DNA from: Limisphaerales bacterium
GTDB lineage: Bacteria; Verrucomicrobiota; Verrucomicrobiia; Limisphaerales; UBA11358
Assembly (NCBI GenBank): GCA_003133815.1
Contig: PKZR01000241.1
Coordinates: 1 to 5,026, forward strand
DNA: 5,026 nt
Reading direction: 5' to 3'
In this document: positions 1 to 4,992 of the stretch, in pieces
Layout of the letters: the number at the start of each line of letters is the position of its first letter
Numbering within the stretch: the first letter of the stretch is position 1
Program-made: the position numbers and the translations under genes
The notes under the pieces: model-generated
Database searches by the model: none
What the model was told of the DNA's origin: nothing
Seen by the model: only the letters and a program-made list of their open reading frames with translations

Positions 1-20
1 GAAATTCCAACCGGAATTTC
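1..20. repeat. Perfect inverted repeat at left edge
   Basis: GAAATTCC and GGAATTTC are exact reverse complements separated by the 4-nt centre AACC. No T-run follows, so this is not a canonical intrinsic terminator unless the transcript comes from the left and ends differently. The window edge cuts it, so it could be part of a larger repeat, an operator or a gene-end hairpin. The symmetry is seen directly; the role is unknown. Confidence 0.6.
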
Positions 21-85
21 GCCTGGCACTTCTCCAAATGCCCATTCCGTCTAGCTGGATCGTTTTGACCGGCACCCTATTTTTG

Positions 86-106
86 TCAAAAAATGCCATT
101 TTTTGA
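86..106. repeat. AT-rich dyad, copy 1 (TCAAAAAA-N5-TTTTTTG)
   Basis: The 9-base arms TCAAAAAAT and ATTTTTTGA are perfect reverse complements around the 3-nt centre GCC. A closely similar dyad lies 92 bp downstream at 178-197, sharing TCAAAAAA and TTTTTTG at the same spacing. In both places a CCGGCA-(A)CCCT stretch precedes it. The element looks like a binding site for a dimeric protein. It could also form a weak A/U hairpin in RNA, but the stem has almost no G-C pairs, so a strong terminator is unlikely. Confidence 0.5.
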
Positions 107-177
107 GTTTTTCTGGCTAAACCGCTCGTTTTCAATCGGTTCCGCTGAAATTAGCGCGCAATCCGTTCCGGCAACCC

Positions 178-197
178 TCAAAAAACCCGGTTTTTTG
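178..197. repeat. AT-rich dyad, copy 2 (TCAAAAAA-N5-TTTTTTG)
   Basis: CAAAAAACC and GGTTTTTTG (179-197) are perfect 9-base arms around a single central C. With the preceding T at 178 it matches the dyad at 86-106 in its outer half-sites and spacing, while the five central bases differ (CCCGG here, TGCCA there) and each keeps its own symmetry. That pattern suits two copies of one binding site better than simple sequence drift. Confidence 0.5.
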
Positions 198-200
198 CCG

Positions 201-214
201 TTTTTGGCCAAAAA
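201..214. repeat. Perfect 14-bp palindrome
   Basis: TTTTTGGCCAAAAA is its own reverse complement. It lies 3 bp after the preceding dyad and 17 bp before the 21-bp array. With the A6 tract at 180-185 and the T6 tract at 191-196 it forms a run of A/T tracts centred about 9-11 bp apart, which may give intrinsic curvature. The role is unknown. Confidence 0.5.
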
Positions 215-231
215 TCCGTCTCATATTTTCA

Positions 232-483
232 AAATAGGAGTTCCTATTTCCATTTTAGGAGTTCCTAAAACCATTTTAGGACTTCCTGAAATGGTTCCAG
301 GACTTCCTGAAGTCGTTTTAGGACTTCCTAATTTCATTTCAGGAGTTCCTTTTTTGAGTTTAGGAGTCGCGGAAACCATTTCAGGAAACATTATTTTCAG
401 TTCAGGAAATGCGAAAATCACTTCAGGAAACACTTTTTGCAGTTTAGGAGTCGCTAAAATGGGTTCAGGAGACGCTGATTTCA
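232..483. repeat. Twelve-copy 21-bp tandem repeat array
   Basis: The core AGGA recurs at 236, 257, 278, 299, 320, 341, 362, 383, 404, 425, 446 and 467, always exactly 21 bp apart, with no indel. It is normally preceded by TTT or TTC (TTYAGGA). Copies 1-6 (232-357) continue as AGGA-GT-TCCT or AGGA-CT-TCCT, so each is a dyad. Copies 7-12 (358-483) keep the left half but have lost TCCT. A very degenerate thirteenth copy may follow at 484-504. The array ends about 80-95 bp before the CDGSH gene. The period is a multiple of three, so one plus frame and one minus frame stay open through it. The repeat is seen directly; whether it is an operator array, a structural DNA element or an uncharacterised minisatellite cannot be told from sequence. 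Confidence 0.9.
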
Positions 484-540
484 GTCCGGACAAGGCTGGA
501 TCGGTGCGAGCAAGCGGGAGCGGTTGAAACCAGTTTGGGG

Positions 541-570
541 TTTGCATTTTCGCCGGATTAAAAATATGGT
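541..570 (+). promoter_or_regulatory. Weak sigma70-like promoter candidate before CDGSH gene
   Basis: TTTGCA (541-546) and TATGGT (565-570) resemble -35 and -10 boxes with an 18-bp spacer. Transcription would begin at about 577, giving a nearly leaderless mRNA for the ATG at 580, which has no Shine-Dalgarno sequence before it. The matches are only partial and this is a tentative call. Confidence 0.2.
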
Positions 571-579
571 TGCCACCCT

Positions 580-816
580 ATGAGCGAACCAACCATTGCC
601 CAAAAATTCCCAATCGTCCAAAAAGTCGAGCCCGGCACTTATTACTGGTGCGCGTGCGGCAAGTCAAAGGGCCAGCCGTTTTGCGATGGCTCGCACAAAG
701 GCACGGGCTTCGCGCCTGTGAAGACGGAAATCACGGAGGCCAAGACCGTGGCGTGGTGCGGCTGCAAGCACACGCACAACAGTTGCTTCTGCGACGGCAG
801 CCACTCGAAGCTGTAA
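580..816 (+). CDS. Tandem CDGSH iron-sulfur domain protein
   Basis: This is a 78-residue protein with two zinc-finger-like CDGSH motifs, each expected to bind a 2Fe-2S cluster through three Cys and one His. Motif 1 uses C24, C26, C35 and H39 and matches the family pattern CxC-x2-S-x3-P-x-CDGSH exactly. Motif 2 uses C60, C62, C71 and H75; its usual Pro is replaced by C69, giving an extra cysteine near the cluster. The two-motif layout resembles the mitochondrial CISD3 (MiNT) type rather than the single-motif, membrane-anchored mitoNEET type, and no signal peptide or membrane segment is present, so it should be cytoplasmic. The family is linked to redox and iron-sulfur handling; the exact partner is unknown. 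The ATG at 580 has no visible ribosome binding site. It ends 9 nt before the SMUG1 gene, which suggests co-transcription. Confidence 0.93.
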   Translation: MSEPTIAQKFPIVQKVEPGTYYWCACGKSKGQPFCDGSHKGTGFAPVKTEITEAKTVAWCGCKHTHNSCFCDGSHSKL

Positions 817-825
817 CGGCTCCTC

Positions 826-1557
826 GTGCCGGCGGAAAGCAAACAACTCATCGCCGCCGCGCGCGAATTGTGCGCGCAGGTGGACCGCTTGAGGTTCAAG
901 CCGCCGGTCACGCACGTCTATAACCCGCTAAACTACGCGCGTGCCGCGCATGAGGCGTATTTGCACAGGTTCGGCGACGGGAAACGGCGCGTTGTTTTCA
1001 TGGGCATGAATCCCGGGCCGTTCGGCATGGTGCAGACGGGGATTCCTTTTGGCGAAGTGGCGGCGGTGCGCGACTGGTTGAAAATATCCGCCAAGGTCGG
1101 CGTGCCGGAGGATTTCAATCCCAAGCGTCCTGTTCTTGGATTCGACTGTCCCAATTCCGAGGTGAGCGGGCGGCGGCTTTGGGGATTGTTCAAGGAACGG
1201 TTCGGTGCGCCGGAAATTTTTTTCAAGGGGCATTTCATCGTCAATTATTGTCCGCTGGCGTTCGTGGAGCAAAGAGGGGCAAATTTCACGCCGAACAAAC
1301 TGCCGGCGGCGGAAAAAAACCGGCTGCTGAAAATCTGCGATGCGCATTTGCGCCGCGTGCTGGAAATCCTCGAACCGGAGTGGCTGGTCGGCATCGGCGG
1401 CTGGGCGATGGAACGCGGGGAATTGGCGGCGGAGGGCTCAAACGTGCGCGTAGGCCAGATGCTGCATCCGAGTCCGGCCAGCCCGAAGGCGAACCGCGGC
1501 TGGGCGAGGCTGGCGACGGAAGAACTCGTTGCGCTGGGTGTTTGGAAACAAGAATAA
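826..1557 (+). CDS. SMUG1: SMUG1-type (family 3) uracil-DNA glycosylase
   Basis: This 243-residue protein should excise uracil (and probably oxidised pyrimidines such as 5-hydroxymethyluracil) from DNA, starting base excision repair. Motif 1 is GMNPGPFGM at residues 60-68, with N62 as the expected water-activating residue, followed by QTGIPFG (70-76), whose F75 should stack on the flipped base. FIVNYCPL (137-144) supplies N140 for pyrimidine recognition. Motif 2, HPSPASPKANRGW (214-226), supplies the catalytic H214. The roles are carried over from vertebrate SMUG1. The length is close to the family's, slightly shorter at the N terminus. The start is the GTG at 826: an in-frame TAA (the CDGSH stop) lies four codons upstream, and the next in-frame ATG (codon 59) would remove the start of the fold. 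No signal peptide is seen. Bacterial SMUG1 is patchily distributed, so this one is informative about lineage. Confidence 0.95.
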   Translation: MPAESKQLIAAARELCAQVDRLRFKPPVTHVYNPLNYARAAHEAYLHRFGDGKRRVVFMGMNPGPFGMVQTGIPFGEVAAVRDWLKISAKVGVPEDFNPKRPVLGFDCPNSEVSGRRLWGLFKERFGAPEIFFKGHFIVNYCPLAFVEQRGANFTPNKLPAAEKNRLLKICDAHLRRVLEILEPEWLVGIGGWAMERGELAAEGSNVRVGQMLHPSPASPKANRGWARLATEELVALGVWKQE

Positions 1558-1602
1558 GCTTGAGTTTGAAGGGCGTTGGCGTTAGCGATAGTCGCGAGCG
1601 GA

Positions 1603-2664
1603 ATGGAAGCAAAACATAAAATTTTGGTTTTGGACGACGACGCGGACTGGCTGGACATGTGCCGCGATTTTCTGGCGCAACTGCCAAGCCAGCCGGAAAT
1701 CCGCACGGCGGCCACGGGCGTCCGAGCTCTCTCCATGCTCGACGCGACGCAGTTCCGCATTTTGATCTGCGATTTGAAGATGCCGCGCATGGACGGGCTG
1801 CAGGTGCTGTCCATCGTGCGCCGCCGTTTCCCCGAATTGCGCACGGTGGTGCTCACGGGGCTTCAGGACGACCAGTTCCGGTCGCGCGCGTATGCGCTGG
1901 GCGTGGATTTGTTCTGGCTCAAATCGGACATGCAGCAGGATTCAAAGTTGTTTCTGGACTGCATCGAATCGCTGTTGGGCCGGGGAGACGCGGGCGGGTT
2001 CCGAGATGCGCAGGCGAAAAATCTTCTGGACGTGATCCAGATGGAATGTCTCGCGGGCAATTCGAGCGTGCTGCGGATCAACTCCGGCCCGCAGATCGGA
2101 AAGATTTGGTTTCACCACGGCGAGTTGATTGACGCCGCCGCCGAGGGCGCGGACGGTGATGCGGCGTTCCGGCGCATCTTGAAATGGAAGTCCGGCACGT
2201 TTGAAAGCCTGCCTGCCGAGCCGGAGCGCGCCCGCACCATGACCAAGTCTCTGGAATCGTTGCTGTCCGAATCGGAGGAGATTGGTGAAAAGGACACTGC
2301 TCCCGGCTCCATTGAAGAATTGGCGCACCAAAAATACGTCGAGCAGCTTGCGGCGATAGCCGTCGCGGGCGCGGAATTTGTCGTGTCGGCCCCTGCGAAA
2401 AAGGAATTGGCTGCGAAAAGCTGGGGCACTAAGAACACGGAACAAGTGGCCAGCTGGACGCGGCATGTCCAAAAGTCGGCGCAACGGCTCGGCGAAATGT
2501 TGAGCGCCGGCCCGCTGACGCACGTTTCGGGTCATAACGTGGAACGGCATTTGCTTTTGTTGCCTCAAAGCGACAAAACGTATGTCGTCGGCTGGCCTGC
2601 GGAAGCAATGCCCGGTCATTTGTTTGAACAATCCAAAAATTTGACAAAGTCATGGGACTCTTAA
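1603..2664 (+). CDS. Response regulator: receiver, DUF4388/PATAN and roadblock-like domains
   Basis: This 353-residue protein begins with a receiver domain (about 5-125): acidic D11-D12-D13, phosphoacceptor D57 in CDLKMPRMDG, T85 and K107 are all present, so it should be phosphorylatable. A DUF4388/PATAN domain follows (about 138-205; LLDVIQMECLAGNSSVLRI, GKIWFHHGELIDA, then a W-x2-GTFE end). After an acidic linker, residues about 244-335 have the alternating pattern of a roadblock/LC7-like fold; that last assignment is by eye and less sure. There is no DNA-binding domain, so output is probably by protein contact, as in PatA-like regulators. I chose the ATG at 1603 over the upstream in-frame TTG (1576) because the first receiver strand starts right after it. 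It lies 45 nt after the SMUG1 stop and overlaps the next gene by 13 nt. The cognate kinase is not in the window. Confidence 0.88.
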   Translation: MEAKHKILVLDDDADWLDMCRDFLAQLPSQPEIRTAATGVRALSMLDATQFRILICDLKMPRMDGLQVLSIVRRRFPELRTVVLTGLQDDQFRSRAYALGVDLFWLKSDMQQDSKLFLDCIESLLGRGDAGGFRDAQAKNLLDVIQMECLAGNSSVLRINSGPQIGKIWFHHGELIDAAAEGADGDAAFRRILKWKSGTFESLPAEPERARTMTKSLESLLSESEEIGEKDTAPGSIEELAHQKYVEQLAAIAVAGAEFVVSAPAKKELAAKSWGTKNTEQVASWTRHVQKSAQRLGEMLSAGPLTHVSGHNVERHLLLLPQSDKTYVVGWPAEAMPGHLFEQSKNLTKSWDS

Positions 2665-2963
2665 AATGGTTTTCAAGTCCGCGACCGACGGTTCACAAGC
2701 TGCCGTCGGGAAGCTTCACCGTTGACCGCCACGGCAAGGTGATGACCGGCACGGTGGCGGCCGACTGCCCTGCGGCGGTGCTGGACGACATCGCTAAGGA
2801 AGTCCTGTCCGTCTTCCGCGAGGCGCGCGCGGCGCAAATGCCACTGGCTGAGGTGAGCCTGGATTTTGCCGGGATCAAAATCAGCGCGCGGGACATGCAG
2901 GGCGGGGCGATCATTTTCCTCCTCCCAAAAAATCCGCTTGCGACAGCCGAAGCCAAAACATGA
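2652..2963 (+). CDS. Roadblock/LC7-domain small protein
   Basis: This 103-residue protein is probably a cytoplasmic roadblock/LC7 (MglB-like) dimer subunit. After a short basic start (MGLLKWF), residues about 20-92 follow the family order: a strand with VDRHGKVMTG (24-33), a long helix (about 41-61, LDDIAKEVLSVFREARAA), then three strands ending in GGAIIFLLPK (84-93). Roadblock proteins regulate small Ras-like GTPases or act as dimerisation scaffolds; no GTPase gene is visible here. The gene starts inside the end of the response regulator gene (13-nt overlap, another frame) and its stop overlaps the next start in an ATGA, so all three are probably translationally coupled. The fold assignment rests on pattern recognition, with no database search. 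The function in this pathway is inferred. Confidence 0.65.
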   Translation: MGLLKWFSSPRPTVHKLPSGSFTVDRHGKVMTGTVAADCPAAVLDDIAKEVLSVFREARAAQMPLAEVSLDFAGIKISARDMQGGAIIFLLPKNPLATAEAKT

Positions 2964-3346
2964 GCGCCAAGATCGAACAATTGATCAGCCAGACTGAGAC
3001 GCACATCGAGTGCTGGAAACAGTTCAACCACTTCGTCAACATCGCCCGCGCCAAAAAATTCGGGCAGGATGACGAGACCCGTTTTCTGGAGCTCAAGAGC
3101 ATCATTGCGCAGGATCTGGAGATAATTTTTTCCGCCATCGAAGTCGCGACCCCAACGAAGGAAGAGATCATCACGCTCATCGGCTACGCGCCGTCGCTGC
3201 GCTATTTGAGCGAGATGGGCGAGGGCGACCTGCGGGGCATCGAAAACAACTGGCACAAGATTTACATCGGCTGGCACTCGATTTTGGGACAGCTCAAGAT
3301 CAAGCAGCGCAACGGCGAAACCTCGTTTTTCGGCAGGAAAAAATAA
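2960..3346 (+). CDS. Unrecognised 128-residue helical protein
   Basis: I do not recognise this family. The protein looks almost wholly helical, with an N-terminal amphipathic helix (about 1-32), a second helix (about 38-62), a more hydrophobic middle (EEIITLIGYAPSLRYL, about 67-82) and a basic tail ending FFGRKK. It has no signal peptide, no transmembrane segment, one cysteine (C18) and no catalytic signature that I can see. Aromatic residues are frequent (W19, F22, F25 and two tryptophans near 98-105). Its ATG overlaps the stop of the roadblock gene by 4 nt, so it is almost certainly made with it and with the response regulator. A role as a binding partner of the roadblock protein is a guess from position only. 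Confidence 0.8.
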   Translation: MSAKIEQLISQTETHIECWKQFNHFVNIARAKKFGQDDETRFLELKSIIAQDLEIIFSAIEVATPTKEEIITLIGYAPSLRYLSEMGEGDLRGIENNWHKIYIGWHSILGQLKIKQRNGETSFFGRKK

Positions 3347-3395
3347 ATCCGCCGCGATAAATTATTCCAGTCCGCGCGCTGCGCACTAAAACAAT

Positions 3396-4253
3396 ATGCT
3401 CAATTATTTCCAAATACTGATTCTCGCACTGATTCAGGGCGCGTGCGAACTGCTCCCGGTGTCCAGTTCCGCGCACGTCATCGCAGCCGAAAAACTGATG
3501 GGGCTTGATCCCTCCAGCCCCGAAATGACGATGCTGCTCGTCATGCTGCACACGGGAACAATGTTCGCCGTCATCGTTTATTTCTGGAAAGGATGGAAGC
3601 GCGATTATTTTCAGTCCGCCGGGCAAGTTCAATGGTTTGCAATCCAAATCATCCTCGCCACGATATGCACCGGCATCGTCGGCTACGGATTGAAGGAGGT
3701 CATCGAGAAAGTTTTCATGCGCGGAATGGCTCATGTGGAAGTAGAAGATTTGTTCAACAACCTGCCGCTGATTGCGGGCGCACTGGCGGCGGTGGGCGTA
3801 TTGATCATTTACGCCGGCATGCGTGAAGAAAAGATTCCGAGCCAGTCGGAAATCCAGCCGCAACACTCGCTGTTGATCGGCATCGTCCAGGGAATTTGCC
3901 TGCCGTTCCGGGGGTTCTCGCGCTCAGGCTCGACAATTTCCACCGGGCTGCTGCTCGGATTGCCGAAACAAAAGCTGGAGGAATTCAGTTTCGCGCTCGC
4001 CGTCGTCTTGACGCCGCCGATCATTGCAAAAGAAGCGCATCGCCTGTTGCAGGAACACGTCTTGAACGATCACCAGTCCGCTCTGCATCTATTTTTGCCC
4101 GGTCTGGTCGGCATGGTATTCAGCTTTGCCGCCGGCCTGCTTGCTTTGAAATGGCTCTCGCGCTGGCTCGAAGGAGGCCGCTGGAAACTGTTCGGCTTCT
4201 ACTGCCTGATTGCGGCGGCGGGTGTGCTGCTGATTCACTTCAAAGTCAAATAA
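3396..4253 (+). CDS. uppP: Undecaprenyl-diphosphatase (UppP/BacA)
   Basis: This 285-residue integral inner-membrane enzyme removes a phosphate from undecaprenyl diphosphate, regenerating the lipid carrier used for peptidoglycan and other envelope polymers; in other bacteria raised activity gives bacitracin resistance. The first signature, QGACELLPVSSSAH (14-27), holds E18, S24 and H27, matching E21, S27 and H30 of the E. coli enzyme. The second, PFRGFSRSGSTIS (about 170-182), holds the essential Arg in SRSG. The usual Trp-Pro-Gly just before SRSG is Phe-Arg-Gly here. Several hydrophobic spans (about 44-62, 79-98, 122-140, 190-215, 225-252 and 262-283) fit the family topology, and the length is typical. 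The ATG at 3396 lacks a Shine-Dalgarno sequence. A 49-nt spacer separates it from the upstream unit, so it may be read through or have its own promoter. Confidence 0.96.
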   Translation: MLNYFQILILALIQGACELLPVSSSAHVIAAEKLMGLDPSSPEMTMLLVMLHTGTMFAVIVYFWKGWKRDYFQSAGQVQWFAIQIILATICTGIVGYGLKEVIEKVFMRGMAHVEVEDLFNNLPLIAGALAAVGVLIIYAGMREEKIPSQSEIQPQHSLLIGIVQGICLPFRGFSRSGSTISTGLLLGLPKQKLEEFSFALAVVLTPPIIAKEAHRLLQEHVLNDHQSALHLFLPGLVGMVFSFAAGLLALKWLSRWLEGGRWKLFGFYCLIAAAGVLLIHFKVK

Positions 4254-4273
4254 TCCGCGAAAGTTTTTGTTAG

Positions 4274-4867
4274 CTATTTCGCTGCCGAGTCAGGAATCCA
4301 GATTCTTTGCCCGACTTTCAGGCTATTTGGATTCAACCCTGGATTTGCCGCCAATATCTGGCTCGTCGTGACCTTGACTCCTTTTGCACGATAGGCTTTT
4401 GCTATTGCGGCAATCGTGTCACCGCTGCCGACAGTTTGCCAATAGCCATTTTGCTGGCCACCTGCCGGTGCTGGTGGATTATCCGCCGAAGTCGGCGCTG
4501 AAACACTCGGTGGCGCTTTGTGGCTCGGTGAAATGCCTCCGCCTTTGGCGAGCTTCTCAAATTCCTTCAAGATAAGGTCATTGTCATCCTGCTGCTTTTT
4601 GGCAAGCTCCTGTACCTGCTCGGCGAGTTTTTTCAGGTCATCCGCGCTCGCGCTGTCGTTGGCGGCGGGCTGGCTCAACTTGTCGCCCATGTCGGAAATC
4701 TGTTTTTCCAGCGCGTCGATGCGTTTGCCCTGCGCGGCCTGCGCGTCAATAAGGTCCTGGACCTGGCCGGTCAGCTTGTCAATCTGCTGTTGCGTGGCGT
4801 CGTCCTGCGCGCGCGCAAGTGAAGCCGTGAAAACGAAGATAAATAACCAGAGCGGAATCTTTCTCAT
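4274..4867 (-). CDS. Secreted coiled-coil protein with C-terminal LysM domain
   Basis: This 197-residue exported protein probably sits in the periplasm bound to peptidoglycan. The signal peptide is clear: MRK, a hydrophobic core (about 4-17), then an A-R-A site with likely cleavage after A20. Residues 26-66 form a coiled coil with a regular heptad of I29, L32, V36, L39, then I50, L53, I57, M60 and L64; a second helix (about 76-107) continues the pattern after a break. A Pro/Ser/Ala-rich linker (about 112-140) leads to a LysM domain (about 143-192) with GSGDTIAAIAKAY, ILAANPGLNP, and LKVGQRIWIP. The coiled-coil-plus-periplasmic layout recalls CpoB/YbgF, but that family ends in TPR repeats and this one does not. 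No cysteine lipobox is present. The gene is convergent with uppP, with only 20 nt between the stops and no clear hairpin there. Confidence 0.88.
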   Translation of the reverse strand: MRKIPLWLFIFVFTASLARAQDDATQQQIDKLTGQVQDLIDAQAAQGKRIDALEKQISDMGDKLSQPAANDSASADDLKKLAEQVQELAKKQQDDNDLILKEFEKLAKGGGISPSHKAPPSVSAPTSADNPPAPAGGQQNGYWQTVGSGDTIAAIAKAYRAKGVKVTTSQILAANPGLNPNSLKVGQRIWIPDSAAK

Positions 4868-4873
4868 GCGCCG

Positions 4874-4901
4874 AAAATAACCCCCTGCGCGGCGGCGTCA
4901 A
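4874..4901 (-). promoter_or_regulatory. Sigma70-like promoter candidate for the LysM gene
   Basis: On the minus strand TTGACG (4896-4901, five of six to TTGACA) and TATTTT (4874-4879, four of six to TATAAT) are 16 bp apart. The expected start of transcription, about 7 nt further on, falls at or next to the ATG at 4867, so the mRNA would be leaderless or nearly so; indeed no Shine-Dalgarno sequence is seen at the usual distance. Confidence 0.4.
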
Positions 4902-4952
4902 GTTGAAGTGTAATCATTCAGCACCTATGGCTTGTCGAGACGTGGTTTACTC

Positions 4953-4989
4953 GATTTTGTGAGTTTTGAGGTGTTTTGATCTCAAAATC
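4953..4989. repeat. Short phased direct and inverted repeats
   Basis: GTTTTGA occurs at 4963-4969 and 4973-4979, 10 bp apart, and TTTTG also at 4955-4959. Downstream CTCAAAATC (4981-4989) pairs either with TTTTGAG (4964-4970) or with GATTTTG (4953-4959). It lies upstream of the LysM promoter candidate and could be an operator, but no regulator is named by the sequence. Confidence 0.3.
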
Positions 4990-4992
4990 AGC

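Noticed and set aside
178..197. Intrinsic terminator
   Set aside because: It has A6 and T6 tracts flanking a small GC core, but the hairpin stem is almost all A-U, and no gene ends just before it in this window.
232..483. CRISPR array
   Set aside because: The period of 21 bp is far too short, the conserved part is only about 7 bases, and no cas gene is nearby.
93..527. 144-codon plus-strand open frame through the repeat array
   Set aside because: There is no ribosome binding site, the start lies in a dyad, the composition is dictated by a 21-bp repeat, and the minus strand is equally open. It is kept as a finding, not as a gene.
1576..1602. TTG start for the response regulator
   Set aside because: It would add nine residues (MALAIVASG) before the receiver fold; the ATG at 1603 sits directly before the first strand and is the more usual codon.
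1245..1856. 203-codon minus-strand open frame
   Set aside because: It lies across the SMUG1 and response regulator genes, and its translation is Ser/Arg/Pro-rich with no family features, typical of a shadow of GC-rich coding DNA.
1942..2631. 229-codon minus-strand open frame
   Set aside because: It is antisense to the response regulator gene, which has clear receiver and PATAN motifs. Arg-rich, low-pattern translation.
2641..2667. TTGACA and TAAAAT boxes at the end of the response regulator gene
   Set aside because: The boxes match well, but the spacer is only 15 bp and transcription would start inside the roadblock gene after its ATG. It could at most serve the 128-residue gene, and the coding overlap explains the bases.
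3300..3866. 188-codon minus-strand open frame
   Set aside because: It is antisense to uppP, whose catalytic motifs are unmistakable.
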